Assembly (NCBI GenBank): GCA_002416285.1
Contig: DICM01000031.1
Location: 535-34,994 of the forward strand
DNA length: 34,460 nucleotides
Direction of reading: 5' to 3'
Source: Caryophanales bacterium UBA5026
GTDB taxonomy: Bacteria > Bacillota_I > Bacilli_A > RF39 > UBA660
Shown: one piece after another, positions 9,395 through 17,499 of the stretch
Layout of the letters: every line of letters begins with the position of its first letter
Numbering within the stretch: the stretch's first letter is position 1
The notes under the pieces: model-generated
What the model was told of the DNA's origin: nothing
What the model saw: the letters and a program-made list of their open reading frames with translations, nothing else
Databases searched by the model: none
Position numbers and translations under genes: made by a program

Positions 9395-9871
9395 ATGACA
9401 AAACAGGATTGGCGTTTGAGAATAGGTGAGAAAACATCTAAATATGAAGTCGGTTGGAGATCAGAACTGTATAAAGAAGCAATGGACTTTGTAGACAAAA
9501 GCCTCACATTGGCGAGATTGTATAACTGGAATTTCCGAGGTGGAGGTACCAGGAATTACGCTATAACTCTGTTTCAGAACATTCGAGATGGAAAATATAT
9601 TTCAATTAGGATCATTCCTATGAAAGGATATTCTTATTATGCTAGCTTTGTGAAAGAAGGGAACCCTAATAATATAGAAATAAATCAGTATGATACTTAT
9701 ATTGGGGCAACACTCGAAGAGGCAATGGAATATCTTCGTAATTTTTTATCTGAAAATCAATATGTCATTGATCTTAACCGACATGAATTAATTCAATATA
9801 AAGGCAATGGGTATGATAAATGGTTTTTAAATATTCTGTGGATGAAAGAGGCAATGGACCGAAATAATTAG
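9395..9871 (+). CDS. Hypothetical soluble protein, 158 residues
   Basis: I do not recognise this family. The start is supported by AGAAAGGGG six bases upstream of the ATG. The protein has no signal peptide or membrane helix and is rich in aromatic residues (YNWNF, GYSYYASF, DKWFLNILW), with alternating strand-like segments around 55-95 and a helix at about 105-120. It is expressed alone: a terminator precedes it and a bidirectional terminator follows. It has no TasA or SipW features, so its link to the surface locus rests on position only. Confidence 0.6.
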   Translation: MTKQDWRLRIGEKTSKYEVGWRSELYKEAMDFVDKSLTLARLYNWNFRGGGTRNYAITLFQNIRDGKYISIRIIPMKGYSYYASFVKEGNPNNIEINQYDTYIGATLEEAMEYLRNFLSENQYVIDLNRHELIQYKGNGYDKWFLNILWMKEAMDRNN

Positions 9872-9906
9872 GTAGTGCTGGTTATCTCTTAATGACTTGT
9901 ATAAGT

Positions 9907-9936
9907 AAAATAAAAAGAGTTAACTCTTTTTATTTT
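9907..9936. terminator. Bidirectional terminator between convergent genes
   Basis: A perfect 30-base palindrome, AAAATAAAAAGAGTT followed by AACTCTTTTTATTTT. It serves the plus-strand gene ending at 9871 and the minus-strand gene ending at 9930, whose stop codon lies inside it. Confidence 0.85.
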
Positions 9937-9943
9937 GCTTCAT
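9929..9943. repeat. Right arm of a 15-base inverted repeat
   Basis: The reverse complement of 9241-9255. The two arms enclose the 158-residue gene. Confidence 0.6.
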
Positions 9944-10130
9944 GATTGATATAGCGTATGGATTTAATCATCATAACAAGACAGATGATTCCAAATGTTA
10001 AAAATAATAGCTGCATATCTTCATTTGTTTCATATTGTAAAATTAATCTTACAACTAGAATTTCTATGATACATAATATAACTGCGATAATATCTAGCAC
10101 CTTTAAGGTCTTCTTCTGTTTTAAAGTCAT
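9930..10130 (-). CDS. Small two-helix membrane protein, 66 residues
   Basis: An unrecognised integral membrane protein. The ATG at 10130 is chosen because AAGGGGGA lies seven bases upstream; an 18-codon upstream extension would run through that ribosome site. A basic N-terminus (TLKQKKTLK) is followed by helices at about 11-31 and 39-55 joined by a short polar loop (QYETNED). A consensus-like promoter drives it divergently from the TasA-like operon, across a shared Spo0A-box-like site, so it may be regulated oppositely to the matrix genes. Confidence 0.7.
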   Translation of the reverse strand: MTLKQKKTLKVLDIIAVILCIIEILVVRLILQYETNEDMQLLFLTFGIICLVMMIKSIRYINHEAK

Positions 10131-10172
10131 ATAAAAATCCCCCTTTTTTTCATAAAACTTTGAATGGCACTT

Positions 10173-10200
10173 ATTGTAGCACATTTTTTTTATATGTCAA
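10173..10200 (-). promoter_or_regulatory. Minus-strand promoter of the small membrane protein
   Basis: Read on the minus strand: TTGACA (10200-10195), 16-base spacer, TACAAT (10178-10173). The -35 is perfect, and the Spo0A-box-like pair begins one base further upstream. Confidence 0.75.
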
Positions 10201-10201
10201 G

Positions 10202-10218
10202 TTGAACAAATTTCGACA
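10202..10218 (-). promoter_or_regulatory. Spo0A-box-like pair between divergent promoters
   Basis: TTGAACA (10202-10208), three bases, TTCGACA (10212-10218). The second is a perfect 0A box on the minus strand; the first matches 5 of 7. The 10-base repeat is the same as at 332-348. The pair covers the -35 region of the plus promoter and abuts the -35 of the minus promoter, so one regulator could switch both. Confidence 0.55.
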
Positions 10219-10232
10219 GGATGTGCTATAAT
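10202..10232 (+). promoter_or_regulatory. Promoter of the first TasA-like operon
   Basis: A perfect extended -10, TGCTATAAT (hexamer 10227-10232). The -35 is poor: TTGAAC (10202-10207) is 19 bases away. A strong -10 with a weak -35 covered by regulator boxes is the layout of activator-dependent Spo0A promoters such as spoIIG. The leader is very short, since the ribosome site begins about five bases after the predicted start point. Confidence 0.65.
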
Positions 10233-10256
10233 GTTTTATAGTAGGTGATCCATGCA

Positions 10257-10853
10257 ATGAATAAAACTGCTATTAAAATGTGTTTACTATTAGTATTGGT
10301 AATTTTCCTCTTTTCTATGAGTAAAAGAGTATATTCAACTCTTTATTCTGAAGTAAGTGGTGAATCTAAAATTCCATTATCTTCATGGAGCATTAAAGTG
10401 AATCATCAAAACATTACTCAGATAAAAGACTTAACGATTAATGATATTAATTGGGAATCGGCACATACCAAAACAGGTACTGTCGCACCAGGTAGTATTG
10501 GTACGTTTAAGTTGATTATTGATCCTAGTAATACAGATGTTTCTGTGAGATATGATCTTACATACATCGATCATACTGCCGATCAGAATAAACTATTAAC
10601 CATTACTAAAATTGAATCTTCAACAAACTCATTAATTCAAACAAAAGTTAATACTTATACAGGGATATTCACCTTAAATAATATTGATAAACCAGAGACG
10701 ATTACGATTACTTGTGAATGGGTTAATCAGGAAGAGAACAACGATACAGATTCACTTATTGGATTAGCACAAATTGAGCCAGATCTAGATAAATTTATAA
10801 GCTTGCAGTTTAAAGCATCACAATATGAGGGAGAAACTATAGAATCTTATTAG
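10257..10853 (+). CDS. TasA/camelysin-like SipW-dependent exported protein, 198 residues
   Basis: A probable extracellular matrix or fibre protein. The ATG at 10257 is preferred over a GTG twelve bases earlier because the GTG lies inside the ribosome site AGGTGAT. A single N-terminal helix (about 6-22) leads into YSTLYSEVSG, which resembles the cleavage region of SipW substrates. The mature part opens with a strand, LSSWSIKVNHQNI, then has VAPGSIGTFKLIIDPSNTDVSVRYDL. The protein encoded on the minus strand at 17535-18122 has the same order (IASWNIKVNNEAI, LAPGSEGYYDIIIDPSEVDVSFTYKL), so the two are paralogues. First gene of a three-gene operon; the next starts 10 bases downstream. Family by motif, not by search. 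Confidence 0.75.
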   Translation: MNKTAIKMCLLLVLVIFLFSMSKRVYSTLYSEVSGESKIPLSSWSIKVNHQNITQIKDLTINDINWESAHTKTGTVAPGSIGTFKLIIDPSNTDVSVRYDLTYIDHTADQNKLLTITKIESSTNSLIQTKVNTYTGIFTLNNIDKPETITITCEWVNQEENNDTDSLIGLAQIEPDLDKFISLQFKASQYEGETIESY

Positions 10854-10863
10854 GAGCGATATT

Positions 10864-11466
10864 ATGGAAGAACAATATGACCTAGAACTAAAGAAATACA
10901 AAATTAGATTTATCCTTTTTTTGTTGTTGGTTTCTATGTTACTATTTTTTCTTCTGTTCATGATAAAGAAAACTGTTTCTAGTTATATATCTGAGGTGGA
11001 TCTTCAGCCGGAAATTCAAAATGCTGTCTATATTTTTAAAGAGGGAACTTTTCAGTTCCATCTTGATTTAGATCAGATTGTTCCAAGAGAGGAACCATAT
11101 GTGTATACCTTTACGGTTGCGAATTATCAAGACAGTCAAAGAAGTGACGTCGATATCGAATATGAGATTTCAATGCTTTCGACAACTAATTTACCATTAC
11201 GCTATGAAGTGTATCGCAATCAATCTTATGATGATGCCCATGCTTCTTCTATCATTACAAAAGATGAATTAGTTCGAGATGTTGATCAGTCATGGTATCA
11301 ATCAATGAAACTCGGTGATAAATACAGTTTATATCACACTTCCAATACATTGGATACCTATTCTTTAGTAGTGTATTTTCCTCTTACATATTCTACTAAT
11401 TTATCTTATGAAGGATTAATTGATAATATTGAAATTACGATTCATTCAAAACAAATCATCGATTAG
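10864..11466 (+). CDS. TasA-like exported protein, 200 residues
   Basis: Second gene of the operon, with TAGGAGCG upstream of the ATG. A cytoplasmic stretch of about 14 residues precedes a long hydrophobic helix (about 15-36), then SSYISEVDLQPEIQNAVYIF, similar to the region after the helix in SipW substrates. The remainder is beta-rich: FQFHLDLDQIVPREEPYVYTFTV, then VDIEYEISMLSTTNLPLRYEV. The phrase 'PxxxPYxYTFTVANYQDS' corresponds to the APGS strand of the paralogues and is typical of an immunoglobulin-like fibre subunit. No cysteines. Role inferred as a minor matrix subunit or assembly factor. Confidence 0.65.
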   Translation: MEEQYDLELKKYKIRFILFLLLVSMLLFFLLFMIKKTVSSYISEVDLQPEIQNAVYIFKEGTFQFHLDLDQIVPREEPYVYTFTVANYQDSQRSDVDIEYEISMLSTTNLPLRYEVYRNQSYDDAHASSIITKDELVRDVDQSWYQSMKLGDKYSLYHTSNTLDTYSLVVYFPLTYSTNLSYEGLIDNIEITIHSKQIID

Positions 11467-11476
11467 GAGTGGAATC

Positions 11477-12382
11477 ATGAAGAATAAAAAAATAAAAATC
11501 GTGTTGCTTCTTTGTATCTTTTTCCTTTTGACAATTTTACTATATAATTCATCTTTTGGTAGATATATTTATAATAGTTTGAATAATTCTATTTTAGAGA
11601 GTCAAAACTTTTATTTTAAAAGTACGGTTTTAACTTTAAATGGAGCGAACTATGGAATTAGTAATTGGGATGGCGTAAATGCCTATACCATCACTGTAGA
11701 TGTCAATAGTAAGAAAAATGAATTAACCTCAACTAAGACAGATATTTCCTATGATATTAAGGTCGAGTGTCCATCTTCTGTTATCTGTACTACTAGTAAA
11801 AGTAAAGGAATCATTTATTCTACCAATAAGACGGATAGTTATGTAATTACGATAGTTCCAATTGAAAATTTTAATAAAGGCGATGAAGTGATCATAAAGA
11901 CAAGTGTAACTTCTACTTATCCTTATACGAAAACATTATCTGGTACCTATCATATCGGAGTTGAAAATTATGGCTTTTCTTATCATGTTTCCGATCAAAT
12001 TGGTTCTAAATTTGTAACTTTAGAGTTAACAAATTCAAAACCTTATTATGAAGTTATTACTGCTTTTGATCAATATAAGGTAGGAGATCATATTTCGCTT
12101 GATGTTTATCACGGCTTATCTAATAGTAATAAAGCGAAATGTCTATCAGTTCAATTAAAAGTTGATTTTGATCCGAGAAAAATATTACTTGATCTAACCA
12201 ATTCTGCCTATTTAAATAGTATTTCAACTAGTGAGACTACAGTAGATGGGTATCGTTATATCCAAGCATTTACTTTGAATATGGATGCGAACTCCAATCA
12301 AAAGATCATATTTTATAAACGTGATATTAATAAAGATTATTCATCTGATTCCTCAATTGTGAAGGTTACTTTAGAGAGATAG
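11477..12382 (+). CDS. Exported beta-rich protein of the TasA-like operon, 301 residues
   Basis: Third gene of the operon. The ATG at 11477 is selected by AGGAGTGG upstream; a longer in-frame version would overlap the previous gene by 47 bases. A basic start (MKNKKIK) and helix (about 8-23) are followed by SSFGRYIYN, similar to the SipW-substrate junction. The mature protein is rich in Ser, Thr, Asn and Lys. It has one cysteine pair (VECPSSVICTT) that may form a disulfide, and a second half (about 205-300) resembling a cohesin-like or Ig-like fold (GDHISLDVYHGLSN, LSVQLKVDFDPRKILLD). That last resemblance suggests an attachment role, at low confidence. Confidence 0.65.
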   Translation: MKNKKIKIVLLLCIFFLLTILLYNSSFGRYIYNSLNNSILESQNFYFKSTVLTLNGANYGISNWDGVNAYTITVDVNSKKNELTSTKTDISYDIKVECPSSVICTTSKSKGIIYSTNKTDSYVITIVPIENFNKGDEVIIKTSVTSTYPYTKTLSGTYHIGVENYGFSYHVSDQIGSKFVTLELTNSKPYYEVITAFDQYKVGDHISLDVYHGLSNSNKAKCLSVQLKVDFDPRKILLDLTNSAYLNSISTSETTVDGYRYIQAFTLNMDANSNQKIIFYKRDINKDYSSDSSIVKVTLER

Positions 12383-12412
12383 TTTACGTTATGTTATTGA
12401 ATATGGTATAAT
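12383..12412 (+). promoter_or_regulatory. Promoter of the McrB/SipW operon
   Basis: TTTACG (12383-12388), 18-base spacer, -10 TATAAT (12407-12412). It lies directly after the stop codon of the TasA-like operon, and no terminator is visible between them, so read-through may add to expression. Confidence 0.65.
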
Positions 12413-12414
12413 TT

Positions 12415-12421
12415 TGTCGAA
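12415..12421 (+). promoter_or_regulatory. Spo0A-box-like site at a predicted transcription start
   Basis: TGTCGAA, a perfect 0A box, two bases downstream of the -10 and overlapping the expected start point. This position would repress rather than activate, the opposite of the sites at 332 and 10202. It is a single box without a tandem partner. Confidence 0.4.
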
Positions 12422-12438
12422 TGAAAGATGGTGATTCT

Positions 12439-13497
12439 ATGAATATTGTAAGTTGTTATGTGGAATTTAAGAAAAATATTTTATTAGATTATATTAATAC
12501 CATCTGTTCTGACTCTAATAATCCTGCTTTTCAAACCATTGTATCAAATTATACTGATACTTATATCGCTACTTATTATTTTCATCGTTTAGAGACGCTA
12601 GATTATGAAGATGACCGTGCCTATGATTTCAATACTGTTTTGCAAGAACTTGATGGAAAACGAATTGAGATGTTGTATGATAACAGTTTTGATTCTGGGC
12701 GGCCCATAATAAGTAAAGATATTGAACTTGGTTATTTCCTAACAGTTGTTGCGATTGAATTGGATGGAATTGATGAAGATTCTATTACAGAAGATAAAAT
12801 CTCCAAGGTACTTCGAACCGGGTTAAAATCTAACTCCGCATTTGATAGTAGTGTCATAAAAAAAATAATGACTTTAATGAAACAATATATCCAGAAAGAA
12901 GAAAAATTTTTTGAAAAACTTACAATGGATGCCTTTCATATTCAATACAAATCATTTCGCTATCAAATGGGAAGCTATTTCGTAAGTTTACGCTACGATA
13001 TCGAACAATTAAACTGTAATTACGATCCTATTTTCTTAACCAAGAATTTTTGGAGAGATGATTTGGCATATAACCGTTTAGAGACAACTCTAAATTTATT
13101 AAATATTGATATTTTATATAAATTGAAAGCAGGGGAACCTTTAGAATATTATTTTATTCCAATCCCAACTGTTTTATTAGATGAGAATATTATGAGTAAA
13201 CTTGAGATTATCAGTGAAGAATCGATTAAGAAACATCTCATCTTTGAAGTAGATTACAGTGCTTATACTAATAAAAAGAGAATCCTTCGAACAATTAATA
13301 AAGAGTATCAATTAGCAGCTTTAGTAGATATGACCTATATTCGAGAAATTGATCAAAAGATCCAGACATTGGACGAGTTACCTCTTTTTGAATATATACT
13401 TTTGGATCATGTAAAAGCGAAAGATTATTCTGTCGTATCAAAATATTATGATGGTACGGTCAAAAAGATTTTTCTAAATGAATTTGTAAAGGAGTAA
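12439..13497 (+). CDS. Unknown soluble protein, 352 residues; C-terminal third may be EAL-like
   Basis: First gene of the McrB/SipW operon. The ATG at 12439 has GATGGTGAT close upstream; an ATG at 12421 would lie at the transcription start with no ribosome site. No signal peptide or membrane segment. Residues 1-230 are unassigned. Residues about 236-330 follow the strand order of a degenerate EAL domain: YYFIPIPTVLL, HLIFEVD (266-272, Glu position), AALVDMT (293-299, Asp position) and EYILLDHVKAKD (318-329, where EAL proteins have the KxD lysine and aspartate). The lysine is missing, so it could at most bind c-di-GMP, not cleave it. This reading is speculative. Four bases separate it from the AAA+ gene, implying a shared job. 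Confidence 0.6.
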   Translation: MNIVSCYVEFKKNILLDYINTICSDSNNPAFQTIVSNYTDTYIATYYFHRLETLDYEDDRAYDFNTVLQELDGKRIEMLYDNSFDSGRPIISKDIELGYFLTVVAIELDGIDEDSITEDKISKVLRTGLKSNSAFDSSVIKKIMTLMKQYIQKEEKFFEKLTMDAFHIQYKSFRYQMGSYFVSLRYDIEQLNCNYDPIFLTKNFWRDDLAYNRLETTLNLLNIDILYKLKAGEPLEYYFIPIPTVLLDENIMSKLEIISEESIKKHLIFEVDYSAYTNKKRILRTINKEYQLAALVDMTYIREIDQKIQTLDELPLFEYILLDHVKAKDYSVVSKYYDGTVKKIFLNEFVKE

Positions 13498-13501
13498 AAT
13501 T

Positions 13502-15031
13502 ATGGATACATATGCTCGATTTTTATTTGAATTTTTAAACGTGTTTTTCAATGGAATTTTGCGTATTATAAGAGGAATTATCGATGGTCTTGCTATGATG
13601 TTTAATTATCGCAACTATGTGGCAATCATCGAACAATACAAAGCAGATTTCAAAGGAGGAGAATGGTTTGGAGTTGCATTAGCAATTCTATTTATCGTGA
13701 TCATACTGTTACTAATATTTGTCATATTTTATTTTATTATTCGTAAGTATGTCCGTTTCCGAAAGACATTAATCGAACAAGAGGCTATGCTAGAAGAAGT
13801 TTCCAATTTGAATAATCGAGTTACAGAGTTAGTGACCGAAAAGCAAAAGTTACTTGCTATGAAAGTATCACAACTGGGAATTAATCCTACACAGGAAGAA
13901 ATAGAACCTTCTACCGATACTCCTGAAAAGAACGAATTAGATACGAATGTCGATACAAGATTCTCGAAATTACGCTCGATTGATATGGAATATACCAATT
14001 ATAAAATTGAAAATTACAATAATACATTTACGCTTGAGGAATTAGTGGAGCTATTTCGTAATTTTGCTGCATCTAAATTAGGACTTTTTTATACTTCAGA
14101 GATGATCCGTTTATTTATTTCAGCGCTCGCATCTACTAAATTGATTATTTTACAAGGTATTTCTGGTACTGGTAAAACCTCTTTAGCTTATGCATGGGGA
14201 AAATTTATTCGTAAGGATGCAATTATCGCATCTGTTCAACCTTCTTGGCGTGATCGAACGGAATTATTTGGTTATTTTAATGAGTTTACAAAAAAATTTA
14301 ATGAGACTGAAGTTCTAAAAAAAATGTATGAAGCGGGTTATAATGATGATGTTTATGTAACAGTATTAGACGAAATGAATATTTCTCGTGTGGAATATTA
14401 TTTTGCTGAGATGTTATCTATTTTGGAGATGCCGAGTCGTGATGAATGGTTGATCGAGCTTGTTCCCAATGTTTGGGATAGCGATCCGAAAAGATTGCAG
14501 GATGGGAAATTAAAAATCCCAGGTAATATGTGGTATATCGGTACTATCAATAATGACGATTCGACATTCGCGGTAACGGATAAGGTATATGACCGTGCGA
14601 TGCCAATCGATATCAACGATAAAGGGAAATCTTTTGAACCGATACCAACTGATGCGATGAATATCAATAGTACTTATTTAGAGGGTGTGTTCAAAGAAGC
14701 TATTATGCAAAATAAACTATCGCAGGAAATGAAAAATAAAATCGAAAAAATGGATGATTTTGTAATCAAACATTTCCGTATTGCATTCGGAAATCGTATC
14801 GTAAAACATATGAACGATTTTGTTCCTGTCTATGTAGGTTGTGGTGGAAGTGAAGTAGATGGTGTTGACTATTTTATTGCCCGGAAAATTTTAAGAAAAT
14901 TTGAACAATTGAATTTATCTTATATTAGAGATGAAATTGATGAGTTTATTAAATTTTTAGATCAAGAATTTGGAAAAACAAATTTTAGAGAATGTAAAGA
15001 ATATTTACTTCGATTAAAGAAAATGTCGTAA
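13502..15031 (+). CDS. Membrane-anchored McrB-type AAA+ ATPase, 509 residues
   Basis: The AAA+ part belongs to the McrB branch, GTP- or ATP-driven rings best known from 5-methylcytosine restriction. Walker A is GISGTGKTS (219-227). VQPSWRDRTELFGYFN (245-260) is a McrB-type element. Walker B is VTVLDEMNISRVEYYFAEML (286-305), sensor 1 is GTINND (347-352), and KVYDRA (361-366) supplies the arginine finger region. Unlike restriction McrB, the N-terminus carries no DNA-binding domain. It has an amphipathic stretch (1-40), a strong membrane helix (about 56-81) and a probable coiled coil (about 87-125). The ring would therefore face the cytoplasm at the membrane. AAGGAG precedes the ATG. It is followed by a DUF2357-like partner and by sipW. 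A remodelling or export-related role is inferred from context. Confidence 0.85.
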   Translation: MDTYARFLFEFLNVFFNGILRIIRGIIDGLAMMFNYRNYVAIIEQYKADFKGGEWFGVALAILFIVIILLLIFVIFYFIIRKYVRFRKTLIEQEAMLEEVSNLNNRVTELVTEKQKLLAMKVSQLGINPTQEEIEPSTDTPEKNELDTNVDTRFSKLRSIDMEYTNYKIENYNNTFTLEELVELFRNFAASKLGLFYTSEMIRLFISALASTKLIILQGISGTGKTSLAYAWGKFIRKDAIIASVQPSWRDRTELFGYFNEFTKKFNETEVLKKMYEAGYNDDVYVTVLDEMNISRVEYYFAEMLSILEMPSRDEWLIELVPNVWDSDPKRLQDGKLKIPGNMWYIGTINNDDSTFAVTDKVYDRAMPIDINDKGKSFEPIPTDAMNINSTYLEGVFKEAIMQNKLSQEMKNKIEKMDDFVIKHFRIAFGNRIVKHMNDFVPVYVGCGGSEVDGVDYFIARKILRKFEQLNLSYIRDEIDEFIKFLDQEFGKTNFRECKEYLLRLKKMS

Positions 15032-15043
15032 TGGAGGTGTAAG

Positions 15044-16165
15044 ATGGAATATCCAGATCAATTAGAAACAGCTAATTCATCGAATGAAGATGTGAATGAG
15101 AGTTTTATTCAATCAGTTGATTCGAGATTAAATATTAAAAGTGATTACGAAAAAAAGGATATTGATCTTACATGGGTAGAACGATTTGAAGATACTGTCC
15201 GTTACATTGATAATATCTTGCGTAATCCTAAACGATTTATCATCAATGAAGAGGAAATTGTAAAAATAGAACAAGCTAAAAAAATTACAGTGGAAAGTGT
15301 CATTCATTTGACACAACATACTAATTTTATTCAGGATATCGATGATAGAACTGGAGATGTGAGGCCTTCTAAGATCTTAAATATCAATAAAGAGGAAAGT
15401 CTTGATACTTACGAAAACAGATTTATCTATACATTGGTAAAACAGATGAATATGTTTTTTGAGCAACGGATCAATACAACTTCGCAACCATCTTATTGTT
15501 ATGATAAAAAAAAGATACAATATGATGCGACTGCGAAAATGGATGATGAAGATGTCAAAATATCCGTTTTTTTACAAACATCCAATTATCAAAAAGAAAA
15601 TGCTGATCTAGAGAATGGTTTATCGATTGAGGAGCGTTTAAAAAAATTAAAAGTACAACTTTCTGGGCTTATGGAAGCAGAGTTGATTAAAACTTTAGGA
15701 AAACTTCGTGTTCCGATGGTGAGACCACCAATTCGTAAAACGAATGTTATTTTAAAAAATCCTAATTTTCAAAAAGCCACTGAGTTATGGAATTACTTAA
15801 ATCGTTATGTCGATCATGATAGTTTTATCAAAGATAATCAAGATTATATGGAAGATGGTCCAATCAAAAATCAATTTGATGAGACATTTCTATTAAACTA
15901 TTTAGCGTTAAATTCCATTTCTAAAAATCCTTCGAATCAATCAACAAAAAAATTTGTGAATCTCACAGTGAAAAAGTTGATTGAGACAGTTTTAGAGAAT
16001 CATGAAAATATGCGAAAAAGAGAGTTTGATCGTTTGATTAGTCGAGAGTATCAAATGGTAAGAGATACAATCAGAACGAGAAATCGAATGATTACTGAGT
16101 TATTTCAGGTTAAATTTGATAAAGAAAATAAGAAAATAAGTGATGCTTGCACACTTTTGAGGTAA
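15044..16165 (+). CDS. DUF2357-like partner of the McrB-type ATPase, 373 residues
   Basis: A soluble, charged, mostly helical protein with GGAGGTG upstream of the ATG. DTYENRF (121-127), preceded by WVERFEDTVRYIDNILRNP (44-62) and VESVIHLTQHT, resembles the conserved core of DUF2357 proteins (DTPENRF), which sit beside McrB-like ATPases in McrBC-type systems. In those, DUF2357 is usually fused to a C-terminal PD-(D/E)xK nuclease. Here the C-terminus (KFVNLTVKKLIETVLENHENMRKREFDRLISREYQM...) is helical, with no D...ExK signature that I can see. The pair therefore looks like a McrBC-type machine without nuclease activity. Family assignment is moderate. Confidence 0.65.
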   Translation: MEYPDQLETANSSNEDVNESFIQSVDSRLNIKSDYEKKDIDLTWVERFEDTVRYIDNILRNPKRFIINEEEIVKIEQAKKITVESVIHLTQHTNFIQDIDDRTGDVRPSKILNINKEESLDTYENRFIYTLVKQMNMFFEQRINTTSQPSYCYDKKKIQYDATAKMDDEDVKISVFLQTSNYQKENADLENGLSIEERLKKLKVQLSGLMEAELIKTLGKLRVPMVRPPIRKTNVILKNPNFQKATELWNYLNRYVDHDSFIKDNQDYMEDGPIKNQFDETFLLNYLALNSISKNPSNQSTKKFVNLTVKKLIETVLENHENMRKREFDRLISREYQMVRDTIRTRNRMITELFQVKFDKENKKISDACTLLR

Positions 16166-16169
16166 TGTT

Positions 16170-16748
16170 ATGATGAGAAAAATAAAAGAAAATAAAGCAC
16201 TTCATATTTTGTATAAAATGATTGAATTTCTGTTGTTTTTATTTTTAATTATCTATTTAATATTTGTCGTTTTCCAAAGAGTTAGTAATAATTCTAGTAT
16301 TGCTGGATACCGATTGTTTACTATCGCTTCTGAAAGTATGTTTCCAACCTATAAAATTGGGGATGTAATTTTGATTAAGGAAACACCGATTACGAAATTA
16401 GAAGTTGGTGATGATGTTACTTATCAGGGTCAACGGGGAAACTTAATTGATAAAATTGTAACACATAGGATTATAAAAATAGAAGAAAATGGAACGATTA
16501 CTACACAGGGTATTGCCAATCAATATGCTGATCCAACTATTACTTCTAATCAACTTTATGGAAAGGTTGTCTACCGATTATTTTTTATGACAATACTAAA
16601 TAAGTTGATTTTAAATAAATTTGGTTTCTATTTCTTAATTTTTGTACCACTTGTAATGTTAATCTTTATGGAGATTATAGATACTATTTCTGATATGAAA
16701 CATTCGAAAGAGAAGCATGAAGATGAAGAATATGATAAAAAATCATAA
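16170..16748 (+). CDS. sipW: SipW-type signal peptidase I, 192 residues
   Basis: An archaeal/ER-type signal peptidase of the SipW class, which cleaves the signal peptides of TasA-like matrix proteins at the outer face of the membrane. N-terminal helix at about 17-36. TIASESMFPTYKIGDVILI (51-69) contains the nucleophile Ser56. IVTHRIIKI (97-105) contains His99, the base that replaces the lysine of housekeeping signal peptidases. GKVVYRLFF precedes a C-terminal helix (about 153-172). The length is usual for SipW. GAGGT lies at the end of the preceding gene, and the start is five bases after that gene's stop. The 3' end overlaps the next gene by 32 bases, so peptidase and likely substrate are translationally linked. 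Confidence 0.9.
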   Translation: MMRKIKENKALHILYKMIEFLLFLFLIIYLIFVVFQRVSNNSSIAGYRLFTIASESMFPTYKIGDVILIKETPITKLEVGDDVTYQGQRGNLIDKIVTHRIIKIEENGTITTQGIANQYADPTITSNQLYGKVVYRLFFMTILNKLILNKFGFYFLIFVPLVMLIFMEIIDTISDMKHSKEKHEDEEYDKKS

Positions 16749-17499
16749 TATCAAAGAGGTTTATCAACTTCTCCACCATAATAAAAAAAAGATGTTGGTT
16801 AAAACAATTCTTTTTGCACTATTATTGCTTGGTATTAATACTTATGCATGGTTTATCTTTTTTGATAAATTTGACGGTAATATTAATGCTAATGTAATCG
16901 GATGGGATGTTACCTTTTATGATGATGACACTTCTATGGAAAATGTATCTCTTGATATTAATAGTTTATATCCTGGTATGGATACGTATGTAAAAGAGAT
17001 TCGAATTAATAATTCTAGTGATGTACGGGCAAAGTTTGATTATGAGATCAATTCATTTACACTGTTTGGAAGAGAATATTTGGTCACAGAGGAAAGAAGT
17101 AGTGAGATGCTGATTCAAACATTAGAAACTGAGTTTCCATTTTCCATTAAATTTACAAAGACCAAAGAAGAATTAAACTCTGGTGGAGATAGTTCTATTT
17201 TTACAATTACGGTCGCATGGCCCTTTGAATCTGAAGAAGATTATTACAAATTAAATGAGTATTTTGTCTATGATTCATCGCTTGATTACTATACTTATTT
17301 AAATGAGGTTTATATGAAAGATAACTTTGTAGATGCTGGGAATTTGTCTAGTAAAATTAAAAGTGGCCTATATTTGAAAAGTGATGATGGAGACTCATTT
17401 TGGGGAAAACAATCTTCCGTTTATAAAAAAAACAATCCTGATTCATCAGGACTCAAATTAAATATGAAATTGATTGTTCAACAGATACAATCAAATTAA
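16717..17499 (+). CDS. SipW-dependent exported protein with YAWF signal motif, 260 residues
   Basis: The start overlaps the end of sipW; AAAGAGAAG lies just upstream of ATG 16717. About 25 polar residues precede a hydrophobic helix (about 27-44) ending in NTYAWFIFFD, like the TasA/camelysin junction (TYAxF). The next strand, ANVIGWDVTFYDDD, and SLYPGMDTYVKEIRINNSSDVRAKFDYEI match the family pattern of a strand, a PG turn and a long beta-rich part. Acidic overall, no cysteines. Probably the dedicated substrate of the adjacent SipW and the exported end-product of the McrB operon. Confidence 0.7.
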   Translation: MKMKNMIKNHNIKEVYQLLHHNKKKMLVKTILFALLLLGINTYAWFIFFDKFDGNINANVIGWDVTFYDDDTSMENVSLDINSLYPGMDTYVKEIRINNSSDVRAKFDYEINSFTLFGREYLVTEERSSEMLIQTLETEFPFSIKFTKTKEELNSGGDSSIFTITVAWPFESEEDYYKLNEYFVYDSSLDYYTYLNEVYMKDNFVDAGNLSSKIKSGLYLKSDDGDSFWGKQSSVYKKNNPDSSGLKLNMKLIVQQIQSN

